A DNA stretch of 64,000 nt. It comes from Limanda limanda. Its lineage: Eukaryota > Chordata > Actinopteri > Pleuronectiformes > Pleuronectidae. The notes beneath the pieces are model-generated. The model had not been told where the DNA came from and did not search any database. It was given only the letters and a program-made list of their open reading frames with translations. The position numbers were made by a program, and so were the translations under genes. Positions 33,237 through 44,110 of the stretch are shown here, one piece after another. The stretch is from the NCBI RefSeq assembly GCF_963576545.1, contig NC_083656.1, positions 9,041,346 through 9,105,345 on the forward strand. The letters run 5' to 3'. Within the stretch, counting starts at the first letter, position 1, and every line of letters begins with the position of its first letter.

Positions 33237-34762
33237 TCAGAGAAGTTCTGCTATGTCCTTCTCCACATTGTCAATGGGGCAGTGAAGCTCATATCTGCAG
33301 TAAAGGGAAAACATTAGATGTTATGCATGTTAGATCTAAAGGAGCGCCATAGCTCATGTTACTTTACCTTCTGAAGGGCCGGCCATCAGCAGTTATGAGA
33401 AACTTCTCGAAATTCCACCGGATGTCATTGACTTTGATTGGGGACCAGTAGAATTTCTTTATATCTCCAATAACAGGGTTCACAAATGGCAACAATTCCT
33501 GTGGTGAACAAGAAATGATCAAGGTGACAGCTGCACTTCTGACAGAGAATATATACCATATAACAACGAATGTGATTCTGTGTAAATATACTACCTTCAG
33601 ATAGCTGAAAAGAGGCTCTTCATTTAATCCATTCACCTCAACCTTGCCAAAGACAGGAAACTTGGGCACAAACTCTCCACCAGGTCTCACATACTTCAGA
33701 ATATTGAGGGTTTCATGATTGACCTCTGAAAAAAATGTGGTATTAATGATTTGTATACATCTTGTATACAGGTGATCTTGATCTTTGTATACAGGTGTGA
33801 ACACGTAAACAAACTGTTTGTAGGTCAGAGATGAGTATTTAGATCCTTTAATTATATAAAAATACCGTTACATAAATGTAAATAACAGTAAAAAAAAAAA
33901 AACACACACAAATAGTATCAGCAGTAAATGTATTTCAAATATCAATTGTAAAGGTACTCGTTAGGCAGAAAAATGGCCCCATTCATATAGCAGCGTTTTA
34001 CTGTGGTCGGCTATAAACGCATCTACCTTACATACTGAAGTTCAGTGATTGTCCTCCTTTACACAATATATAGGAAGAAGAAAAAAAAATAAAAAATTTG
34101 TACCTTCTTTTTGGGACTTTGGACAGAATACATTTTTGTGTATCATCTTTAATAATATGTTGGATGTTGTAAACGTCATATCATACAACAAATTTGAATC
34201 TGAATATTAACTAGCAAATATAGCTGTCAAATAAATTGTGGAATCCAAATAGTTAAATAAAGCAAAAAGCAGTATCTAAAAATGTTTCCTTAATAGAGAG
34301 CTTGAGTAAAACTACATTCCACAAAGTATTATGGGAGGCTCCACAGTACAGTATTTCTCTTCGTGCAGTTAATACAGTTATTGTCCTATCAGATTTACAA
34401 TCTGTCACATTTCAGAAGCTTCAATGAACCCACCAGGTGACTGAAGACCAAACTGGTTGCAGGTGAATCCTAAGACAGTGAAGTTGAGGCCACCAAACAT
34501 TTCCATCAGTGCATTCAGTCGGTGGTACTGAGGGAACAGGACACAAAAGCAAACGGCTCTAATAAAAGTGACACAACTCCCGTTGTTATGGATCTGACCG
34601 CAATCAATCAGGGCTCTGGCGGGATATTACCTCCTCTATAGTTGACCCTCAAAAGGTGGCAACGTTGACGATGAGAAGCACCTTACCCCTGTACTTACTG
34701 AGCGGAACCGGCTGTCCGTCCAGGGTCTCAGCACAGAAATCATACACTGATTTATTCGCCAT
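33237..34762 (-). CDS. Selenocysteine glutathione peroxidase (GPX1/2-like)
   Basis: Reduces H2O2 and organic hydroperoxides with glutathione. Five coding exons join in phase: 34762-34631, 34527-34434, 33725-33595, 33498-33368, 33294-33237, giving 181 residues if the in-frame TGA at 34651-34649 is read as selenocysteine (residue 38, context NVATF-U-GST). The rest of the catalytic tetrad is present: Gln69 in TCNQFG, and Trp147-Asn148 in RWNFEKFL. The KYVRPGG segment (86-92) of the tetrameric GPX1/2/3 group is present. There is no signal peptide (starts MANKSVYDF, ATG in context aacATGg), so it should be intracellular, unlike GPX3. It is shorter than GPX1 (about 200 residues) and ends soon after EKDIAELL. 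It does not match any one mammalian paralogue clearly; a fish-specific member such as gpx9 is possible. An annotation pipeline would stop at the TGA or start after it. Confidence 0.9.
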
Positions 34763-34923
34763 GTTTGTGCTCCAGCTTGTAAAGGGGGACTGTTAGTCAG
34801 TCAGGAGTGAGTATTCACTCTGCTTTCCTGTTGGGTCATCTCATTCACGCAAACATAACTCATGGGTCAGCAATTGTTCCTCGTGACTGCCTTCATTGTT
34901 TCTCTGGACAGAGGTGAGCCGGC

Positions 34924-34943
34924 GGGGGGGGGGGGGGGGGGGG
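34924..34943. repeat. (G)20 homopolymer
   Basis: Uninterrupted G run upstream of the gpx start; prone to sequencing length error and to G-quadruplex folding. Confidence 0.9.
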
Positions 34944-36420
34944 TCAATTGTTCAACACATGTGTATCGGCAAGAGGAGCTGATGGCAGCCGATTGGGATT
35001 AGGAAATAAAATAATTTAAACAAACATGTGGGCACCTATAGATGTTTCTACTTATTTTTAGCTGCATTAATTCCTCTTTACAACTGACAGTTTGACGAGG
35101 TCTCAGAGTAAAGAGATAATCACAAAACAAATCTTTTACATTGAAGTTTTTTTCAACAGATATATATTATTTCTTTTACATGAAATCATAGTCTGAACTT
35201 CCTGCTTTGTACTTTTTTCTGTAAAATATGGAAGCACTGAAAGGAAAGCGAAAACATTTCTTTGTCACAATAATTACATTTATATTATTTTCATTTATAT
35301 GAAATTCTGAACTTTTTTTATATGTTTGATATATTGCTGCATTCACTTGTTCCTTGTAAACGCCTCCACCTTTGATGACATACTAGGCTCAAATCACTCT
35401 AGGTATAAATATATATATCATATGACGTTTAATAAATTCTTTTGACGTATATATTTAGTGAATCACCTCAATCATCAATTCTCGGCTTTTCCCCACAGAA
35501 ATGCCAGAAGATTACACAGCTACAGGCTACAGAAGCTACAGGCTTGCGTAGGTCAGTCACCTGTGAAGACCAGCATCATTTACCCCTGAACCAGCGTGGA
35601 GAAATGCGCTCCCTGGGTCGCAGGGATGAGCCAGCCCCACGCCACTACGCTGCCATGGGTGGAACCAGGACACCAGTGGACACAGGAGCTAGGTCCGAAC
35701 TCATGTGTAAGTTTGGCAGGCTGTCGTGTTGGCAGGACTTCAACCACCTACTCATTGCACAATATCTAATAATATGTAAATTTAAAAACAAAAATGAACC
35801 ATAACCATTTCAAATTAAATATATATATAAAAAAATAAATAATAAATGAAATAAAAAAATAAAATAAAATAAAAAAAACTAAAAAAAAACTGTGCACCCA
35901 CATCCTGCGCAGAAGCCCATTGCGCAGGAATTGCACGCGCATTTTTTTTTATCCATTTAATTTAACTTTTCTTTTTTTATATTTAATTAATTAATTAAAA
36001 TTTACATAGTGTAATATATTTTGCAATTAATAGGTGATTGAAATCCTGCCAATTTTAAGAGTTCAGTATATTGCCAGCACGAAGATAAGAAAGATTGGGG
36101 ATCGTACCCGCGACCTTAGTGTTGTAGAACGACCTGCAAACCACCTGCTGACTCCAGTGAGGAACTAAGCACCCTTAGATGATGAACAAATTATCGTGTG
36201 TGTGTCCGTCCCTGATTCAGGGAAGAGGATGATCCTTGTGGAGATATATTATTTAAAATTTTAGCATGTTTATCACTGTCATCCTTTAATTGTATACATA
36301 CACTGTTGGATTTGAATGCTGCTTGTTGTTTTGTTTAGCATGATCTCTTTTATTATTATTGTTAATAATTAGAATAATAAGAATAATGGCAATAGTAAAT
36401 AATTAATGAACTAACAACAT
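34944..36420. other. Intergenic region between gpx (-) and fbxl15 (+)
   Basis: The divergent spacer is AT-rich, with poly-A/AT simple sequence at about 35811-35890 and 35941-36000. Two items stand out and are listed as findings: an exon-like open segment at 35499-35707 and a tRNA-like stretch at about 36085-36170. No gene is firmly supported. Confidence 0.4.
36085..36170 (-). repeat. Possible tRNA-derived SINE head
   Basis: Read on the minus strand, 'agcaggtggtttgcaggtcg' resembles a Pol III A box and 'gcgggtacgatcccc' a B box, at tRNA-like spacing. It does not fold as an intact tRNA and lacks a clear acceptor stem, so a degraded SINE is more likely than a tRNA gene. Confidence 0.3.
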
Positions 36421-36572
36421 TGTGGCTCATTCTTCCGACGGTCCTTGAAGGCAGCACCGGGTCGGGCTACACCTCAACCGGTCGGAAGATGCTAAAGATA
36501 AACACGTTGTTTTTGTGCTCGCCTGAAGAACAACACACGTTGAAAAACGGTGTCTAACGCCTCGGACTCACA

Positions 36573-38773
36573 ATGAGTGAAGAAGCCACGATACGGACGT
36601 GAGTGGCTTCAAAATGCAGTGTTTTTTTAATTCACAAACCCAGAGGGGCAGGTTAGCTTCTCCGCTAGCGGCTACAGACACACAACGGCCGAGTCACCGA
36701 GCCCGTGTGTGTCCGTGTGTGTTAAGCATGGAAGCTGACTTGTGTTGTGCATGTTAACCCCCCCGGGACACCGCTGGTAGAGACCCTCCAGTCTGCTCAT
36801 GTAACCCCGCTGCTGTTCTCCTGCCCTTTAAACCCCAGGGTTAGCGTGTCACCGTGTTGTGTCAGCTGTACACACTGTAAACACTCAGTTGTGTGTGTGT
36901 GTGTGTGTGTGTATGTCCTCTGCAGATGTCAGCTCCTGGATCTGCCCTGGGAAGACGTCCTGGTCCCTCACATCCTGTGCTACTTGCCCCTGCAGCATGT
37001 GGTGAGTCTGCAGCGGGTGAGCAAGCAGTTCCACAGCCTCGTCCAGGTCTACCTGTCCAACTGCAGGACATTCGACCCGTCCCCGGTGAGTGTGTGTGGA
37101 CTGTGTGTCCCCGGTGAGTGTGTGTGGACTGTGTGTCCCCGGTGAGTGTGTGGACTGTGTGTCCCTCTCAGTGCAATGTGGGGTGAAGCTGAATATCACA
37201 CATGTTACACAGATTTCACTGTCATGAGATCTTACAGGAACCTAAAAGTCACAACTAGGCATCTGATAACCAGAGATTTTACTTGAATTTAGATGTTCTT
37301 CCTAGTTTGCATGTGATTGTTTATGATCTATTGAACCTGGACCTAGATAAGTGGTAGAAGATACAAAAAACAGTTATAAATTGATTGCATTTCCTGCTAA
37401 AATGAGATCCTAACAACTGTTCTTCTGAATGATTGTGAGGATAACACTAAAATGACACTCCTTTGCCGCCCATTCCTCTTATAGATAGATAGAGTACTTT
37501 ATTCTTCCCCGAAGGGAAATTAAACCAATCAAACCTCTTTTAAGTTCACTAGATATTTAGTTTGGCTATTAGAAATATCAGTCCCCTTAAAGTCCCCTCA
37601 TCAAGATCCATGAGTTATTCTCCAAGAAATCAAAATGAAAATGTTGAAAAATGTCCAATCTCCTAATGTTAAAGTAAGTTTCATGGTAAAATGTCTGTTC
37701 CTTTGCAGGATTAGGCAAAAAATTGATAAAATAAATGCATATGAAAACAACCTCTTGGCAGATGTAATAAAAGCCTTCTTCACACACAGTTCACTTGCAT
37801 TTTTTTAAGTGTTTTGTCTCCCACATTCACATGACTTTGTAAATGAAATATCATACTTTCCAAAACTTCTTAAGGCCTTTTTATGCAGAACTGGAATGAG
37901 TGTGTTTCAAGGCCTGCTGATACTGAAAGGCAAGTTGTTTGCGGTACCTGAAGAAGTCTGCTTTCTCCTCTGTTGACAGATTGGACAAAGCATTCCCAAG
38001 GAAGCGTTTTGCTCCATGTTAAAGGACAGCAAGGTTCTCCTGAGGCTGTCGCTTCAGAACTGCTCCGACTGGGTGACGGACCAGGAGCTGCTGCCGGTCA
38101 TCGGCCAGAACCAGCATCTGCAGCGAGTGGAAATGAGCGGCTGCGTTTGGCTCACCCGCCACTCCCTGGTGGCCGTGTCGCTGAGCTGCGCCCACCTGCA
38201 GCACCTCGGCCTGGCGCACTGCGAGTGGGTGGATAGCCTGTCCCTGCGCAGCCTGGCCGACCACTGCGGGGGGCTGCAGTCCATCGACGTCACCGCCTGC
38301 CGCCAGCTCAAGGACGACGCCATCTGCTACCTGGCCAAGAAGTGCTTGAAGTTGAGGTCTCTGTCTTTGGCAGTCAACGCCAACGTCACTGACGAGTCGG
38401 TGGAGGAGGTGGCCAAGAACTGCAGGGGTCTGGAGCAGCTGGACCTGACGGGTTGCCTGAGGGTCAGAAACGAGTCCATCAGGTACTTCTTACTCTCAAG
38501 TAGAATCCAACTAACTTTGTGTCGACACGTATCGTCTCATCTGTGCGACCATCCGTAATGTCTTATGCGTGCTGTGCTCACAGGACCGTTGCGGAGTATT
38601 GCCCAAAGCTCCAGTCCCTGAAGGTGAATCACTGCCACAATGTGACAGAGTCGAGCCTCGATCCTCTACGGAAGCGCAACGTTGTGATAGATGTGGAGCC
38701 GCCATTACAGAGGGCTCTGGTGCTTCTTCAGGACGTGCTGGGGTTCGCTCCTTTTATCAATCTCCAGATATAA
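36573..38773 (+). CDS. fbxl15: F-box and leucine-rich repeat protein 15
   Basis: Substrate-recognition subunit of an SCF ubiquitin ligase; in vertebrates SCF-FBXL15 targets the ligase SMURF1 and so supports BMP signalling. Four coding exons join in phase: 36573-36598, 36926-37085, 37980-38482, 38584-38773, giving 292 residues (human about 296-300). The F-box is at about residues 13-52 ([20 protein letters not shown] to SLQRVSKQF). From about residue 75 run leucine-rich repeats of the cysteine-containing type ([66 protein letters not shown]). The conserved C-terminus is [19 protein letters not shown] to NLQI. The first coding exon encodes only eight residues plus two bases, which is short but in frame and follows a GC-rich leader. 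Three tandem donor-like repeats follow exon 2. Confidence 0.94.
36889..36912. repeat. (GT)n microsatellite before the fbxl15 exon 2 acceptor
   Basis: About 12 GT units end only 14 bases before the acceptor AG at 36924-36925, so they occupy the polypyrimidine-tract region of the intron. Confidence 0.85.
37081..37162 (+). repeat. Three tandem copies of the fbxl15 exon 2 splice donor
   Basis: A 28-bp unit beginning CCCCGGTGAGTGTG starts at 37081, again at 37109, and as a 26-bp version at 37137. Each carries CCG|GTGAGT. The first gives the in-phase junction used in the model. Confidence 0.85.
37163..37979. other. fbxl15 intron 2 with a reversed retroelement tail
   Basis: At about 37481-37530 'atagatagatagagtacttt ... 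ccccgaagggaaatt' is the complement of a fish retroelement 3' end with a TCTA-type tail. Nothing else recognised. Confidence 0.45.
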
Positions 38774-39360
38774 CCAAAGGGTCATGAATCTGCACGACAC
38801 AGGTAGGTGGTATCAGCAGTATATCTACTCTACAAGCTCAATACATGTTAATGTCTAAACTCAAGGTTCAAACATCCAAAGGTGGCCAGAACTTCAAATC
38901 AGTGAATTAATTCATAATACATTTCATGAACAAATACTGTTGGAAACAGTCAATCGATGGTAATCAACATTTCACATTTCTTTCCTACAGGTGTCTTCAT
39001 ATCAGCAGTCACACGCTCATGAGCTGCTGTGAGACAATCCGAAAAAAATCCTGAATGTGTTGCACTCAATATGAGATACGTATTCAAGATGGTACTGAAA
39101 ATGCTTAAATGACTGAAGAAAGCCATTTAACATTTTAAAGAATTGCTGCCTCATGTCCAAAATATGTCACAGCACTTTTTTGGGGGTGTTATAATCTGGG
39201 TTTTTAAAAAAAAGCAATTCCGACCAAAGTGCAGTGAGTGTGTTGTATTGTTTGTACCTTGTGTACATGATATTGTGAGAGAGGAAAAAAGAAGCCGTAA
39301 AAGTTATGTTTAATTTAGAAACATTTAAAACATGTTTGAGTTGAATTAAACGTCTCATTT
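38774..39360 (+). other. fbxl15 3' UTR with probable UTR intron and poly(A) signal
   Basis: A donor (GACACAG|GTAGGT, at 38802/38803) and an acceptor (TTTCCTACAG, ending about 38990) suggest an intron starting 29 nt after the stop. ATTAAA at 39345-39350 is a suitable poly(A) signal. Confidence 0.45.
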
Positions 39361-40146
39361 TGCATGTTAAGTGTCCATTTAAAGGAAAAGTTCACCCAAT
39401 GTTTAGCTTTTTCCCACTTACCACCAGCTCTGTTCAGCCTTTGTTTTGTATTCACCCCGTTTTTTTTTTATTATCTTCCTGTCTGATACCTCTGCCTGCC
39501 ATCACAACACAGTGAAGGCGCTTTGTTTGTTGTGTAGATCATGTGTCTTCCAGGAAGAATGTCTCCTCAGGATCATCATCAGACCTCATTGTTTACAGTG
39601 CTTAAATGTTTCCTGATGAAAACTGTTTTAAGCAACAGTTATTACACTTCAATCAAGTCTTAATGGCTAAATGATGCTGGGGTAACTGGGAATGTTTTGT
39701 TTTGTTTTGTGTGATGCGACCCTTTAATCTAGATTAGCAACCTAAATGGCATTGTGTGGAGAGAGTATCTCCACCAAGGCCCAACAGTCCCTGTATGAAA
39801 CCACAATTAAATACACTACAACCAGATTCTTATTTGGGTCTGCACCAAATTGCAAACCCTTATAAATGTATCATTCCCCTTAACATGACTTTTTATCAAT
39901 ATCCATTAATTGTTCCAGGAGAAATTCAAGAAAATGTAGAGAACTGTTATAAAAAGTTTAAAATAATTGTATATAATGGTTTAATTTTGTCGTGCACTCA
40001 TTGCTGGTTGTACATCAAATTGCCCTTGAAGGATAATAAAGATTTTCTTTTATGGACAACAGAGGAACCCAGCAGCCAGCATGGGGCAGCGTCAGGACAT
40101 CACATGGAAACAAGCAGCAGCAGACTGCTTTTTAAAAAAATAAAAA
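39361..40146. other. Intergenic, degenerate repeat-like sequence
   Basis: No gene. 'caaattgcccttgaaggataataaagatt' at about 40016-40045 resembles a non-LTR retroelement 3' end. Confidence 0.3.
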
Positions 40147-40440
40147 ATAAATAAATGCAAAATAAATTTTCACCATTTTTCAAATTTTCCTGGTAAGAAT
40201 TTGAGCATGTTAAAGCCCTCAAAAAGCCAATTCATTTGCCTAAATAATAATAATAATAATCCTTACAATTTCAATAGGGCCTCACTGTCTGTCAGTCCAC
40301 CAAAATCTTCCTCCTTACATCAAGCCTTACCCCTCCAAAAAATGTGATGGAAATCAGTAAAGTAGTTTTCCATAATCCTGCCAACAAACAATCAAACAGA
40401 CATACGGATAAAAGCATCCTTGACGTAGGTGATAAATGCA
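40147..40440 (+). mobile_element. TIR-element fragment (copy 4) joined to another interspersed repeat
   Basis: 40165-40290 repeats the right part of the 6155-6742/31496-32213 family ('gtaagaatttgagcatgtta', 'aagccctcaaaaagccaatt', 'atccttacaatttcaatagg') but lacks the final gtgctcgggccc. It runs into 'gtgatggaaatcagtaaagt ... cctgccaacaaacaatcaaa', which resembles 62390-62475 ('catggaaatcagttcaggtg ... cctgctaacagacagac'). Confidence 0.5.
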
Positions 40441-43400
40441 TAGAACATGTTTGAAATAAGTATAGGGGTTTATTATGACTGTTTTCCTTTTAAGCCTTTG
40501 AAATTACTTTTGTACAAAGCAACTGTGTTGAAATGTTTCCCTGTAACAAAATGTATGATTTATACAAACAAATATTAAATTATAAAATACAACACCATCA
40601 CTTTCCTCCTTCGTCTGTTTGGAAAAAGCAGTAAATGGTATTCTAAAATTATATTAGCAGCATTGTAAAAGCACAACATCCTATGTCTATGACTCAAAGA
40701 GGCACAAGGTGGCAGCAGTGAGTCAGGATGTTTATGTTCTACATGTTGCATGATTACATCTAAACTAACAGTGCATGCAGGTCTGTTATTTAAATGTATC
40801 AACTGCTAGTATCAGGAGGAACCTCTATGATAAGGCCAAGAATCTTTTTTTCTAAGATTTAGATGATGGGAAGTTGTTGTTTGATTACTAAGGAGGTTTG
40901 TGAACAGAAGCATCATCTACCTGATGCAGTGAATGCACAGTAAGAATCCCCTTGCCGCAGCAGCTAGGTGTTAAACTCCCTCAGTTTCCCCTGGAGGTCC
41001 GGTGGTGGGCAGACTACATTGTAACTTGTCTCTGTGACAACACAACAGGTCTATTTTCCACTTGATGGCACGGTTTACCCCATCTGCTGTGTGCCGTCCA
41101 CAGGCTCAGCGTGCACCTACAGAGAGTTACATTTGGAGGATCGACCGGTTTTCCTTCTGCCACCGAGGAGACTTTACAGCATCGGTGGTTGTGAAATTTC
41201 AATTCGCGAAGCCACTCGCTTTGAATAATCTCTCTGTATTTTATTCACACTTAAAACCATCAAGTGATCAAATGATGCACAGTGGAGAATATTCCTATGC
41301 ACGCAAAGGGAATTATACAAATCAGCTGTAACTGCTCAGTCTCAATAATGTGTGTAAAAACACCTCATGTGCTCAGTGAACCGTCCACGCTCCTGTCCAG
41401 CAGCCACTGGGTTAAAAACGTTTCAGACTACATTCATCATGTAAGACTTCAATTAGCATTGATCTGCAGGAGGGGGAAAGAAACATCGCTGCGTTATTAT
41501 ATACCATGGAGCAATTTCTGTTCCAGTGATTGAGTGTATGGGGGGTTTTCTCAAACGCAGCCGGCCCAACATATTTTGTCTCCCTGCCAATAATCTGGCA
41601 CTTGTCTAAATTATTGATCAATAGAAACTGATCATTTTATACCGAGGCACAACAATGTGCTTGCTTCATTTTATTCAGAATGCAGCTTGAGCCCCTGGCA
41701 GCATGTAATATACTGTACTTATTAAAAGAAGGAATAAATTTGAGTTTTTTTTAAATTTGCTTTTCGATGTCCTCCCTGACAGAGTAACTTACTGACTGTT
41801 ATCCTTCCAATAAACAATTAAATATATATGTATATATATATATATAAATATAGTTTTATTGAATCTCATCAACCATTACCAAACACTTTCATTCTATGAT
41901 ATAAGAAAGAATATGTATTAAATATATAAGGCTTCCCCCCTTATGACGGTAAAGTGTAAGTCTCAAATGTAAGTTCTACTTTTAACTAGCTTTTGACCTC
42001 ATACCTAAAGGTCAGTTACCTTGTGTTTCATGTTGTATTTATACAAGTCAAACAAGAGACTTGAATGTCAATGTAACTTAAGTCCACCTGCAAATAAAAC
42101 CACATTTAAGTTGAAAAAAAACAAGAGAAATAAGTAAACTTGGGAATATTTTTCATGTAACATCACCCAACTGAATAATAAAGTAAGAATTAGCTAAATT
42201 CTTCGAGTCGTTTATACACATCTTAAAAATCTGCTCAGGAAAATAATTAGAAACTGCTTGAGGATACTTTGCAGCCTCCTGTTAATTAAATGAAGTTCTT
42301 ATAAGGTGGAGCGAGAATCACTGTAGCTGCTCAGACGGGCCCAAAACTGTGTCAGAGATTTTGTTCATTTTCATATTTTTAATTAACAGACTTTTTTCCG
42401 CCGCCGTCTTCCATCAGTGAAGGAGTCTTTCCCCCGTTCATTTGATGTAGTTTATCTCCCCCAACCATTCACACACGGCCCCGTTGGATCCCGGGACTTA
42501 GGGATCCATCTTTTGCCCACCAGAGAAGCATAACTAATGACAACATTAAAGTGGCTTTTGTGAGCGTGGCCATCGAAATGTCGATCAACCAAGCAGGAAA
42601 TAATGTCGGGGTTTTAAAAATCGGCATGAATAAACATGTGTGTTTAGAATCTGGTGGGCTCAGGTTTGGGAGGGAAGTGAAGGTGCTGGTGATGGAAAAA
42701 GCTTCAGGCTTCAGGGATGTGAGCAAAACAAACTAGAATATGTGTGTTTGCAGCCTCCGAGTGGAATGAATGACAACACCACACAAGACGTCTTCAGGGT
42801 GCCGTCTAATTGAAGCGACGTTTCCAGCTTTCCAGGGACTCAGACTTGTCAGAGCCATTAGCATCCTCCCTAATTACCGAGGCCCTTACCCCGGGCCCGG
42901 ACAGGGAACACATGGTCAGCCGGCTCCGGCCCCGCAAACCGCTTAGTTAGGCCGCACTAAGTTTACCTCTTCATTAAGACATTTTTGGTGTGATTTGCTC
43001 TGAATGAATGGAGCCTCACAGCCAGAGGGACTCGACTGTTCCCTGACTGCATGGCTGAAGAATGTGCTGGCCCAGTTCTTTGGGAGGAACCCTGGGTTCC
43101 ACTCCAGCATCGTCATTTGGTGGTGTCTTCATTAACCAATCATTGCTTATAGCAGATGTTGTGATTAAGAGAAACAACAAAAAATTCACTAGAATAAAAG
43201 AATGACAATATTAATTAAAATATCTGCCACTATCTTTATGGCATTACCGTCAGGTGCCGGTTTCTCCATCTGCTGAATCCATCACCTTGAGCTGAGGGAA
43301 CTTATGATGTGATATTCTAGTGATTTCACCTGTTTAAGCCATTAAGCCATTACCTACACCTTACAGTATATCAATAATAACATATTTTATATATAGGGGA

Positions 43401-44110
43401 GGCATATACGTGGCTGTGTGTGTAAAAAGTTTCAGTATTTCAAATGATTTAACTGCACATTTTCCAAAAACCTGGTCTTCTCCCTTCTGAGACTCTGTGT
43501 TCCCACAATTCTTACGTTAAGACACTTCATGGTCGTCGTGAATATCCAGTGAAACAATAGAGCAACGGGGGAGATATCAGCTTTGAGATCATGAAACCTG
43601 AGCTGAACAGACCCACGTGTCCTCTCTTGTTCACTGTCATGCTCCAGATGTTTACGAAGGGGATTCACAACCAGGTGAAACTCTGCTCGGGCACAATAGC
43701 CAGCTGATGGAGCTCCTGTCACATCCCTGATCCACTCCACCCTTTCTGCACAGGGAGCTGCTTTTCCTGAGGCCTTCTCCAAATCAAAGATGGGAATTTT
43801 TTTTCAACTGAAGATGGGTCACAACTTCCCTCCCCTCCTCTGCAGATGCTGGTCGGTTAATGAAGTAACAACAAATTGGGCCGCGGGCTAATTTGGAGTG
43901 GCGTTTCCTGGCCCCTCTTGGCCCACAGAGATGTGTTTCATTTTCTCTTATCAGTGATTCAGTCATGTGGATTCACGCATGGACGCCTCTGTCTCCCCCG
44001 ATCGCTGCGCTAATGGAAACTTCGTTAATGTCATTAATCTACGGGCCGGGACATGTACTAAACACATATTTTGCTGTTTGTGCTCCATTTGTCAAATAAT
44101 ACTGCGAGTT
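40441..44110. other. Gene-free; two islands of complex sequence
   Basis: No exon with supporting splice sites and familiar protein sequence. About 42390-42960 and 43780-44100 are non-repetitive and GC-richer than their AT-rich surroundings, with TAAT-type words and dense unique sequence, as conserved non-coding elements look. Conservation itself cannot be seen from one genome. A TA-rich simple stretch lies at about 41820-41850. Confidence 0.3.

Noticed and set aside
34649..34651. Treating the gpx TGA as a pseudogene-making stop
   Set aside because: It is at the exact Sec position, all other exons are intact and in phase, and a SECIS-like hairpin is present.
35442..35804. Calling the 120-aa frame at 35.4-35.8 kb a gene
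   Set aside because: No recognised domain and no partner exons; kept only as a finding for its splice-like ends.
36747..37145. 132-aa plus-strand frame as an alternative fbxl15 N-terminus
   Set aside because: It contains the GT repeat and intron sequence upstream of a clear acceptor at 36925; the spliced model from 36573 keeps phase and fits the family length.
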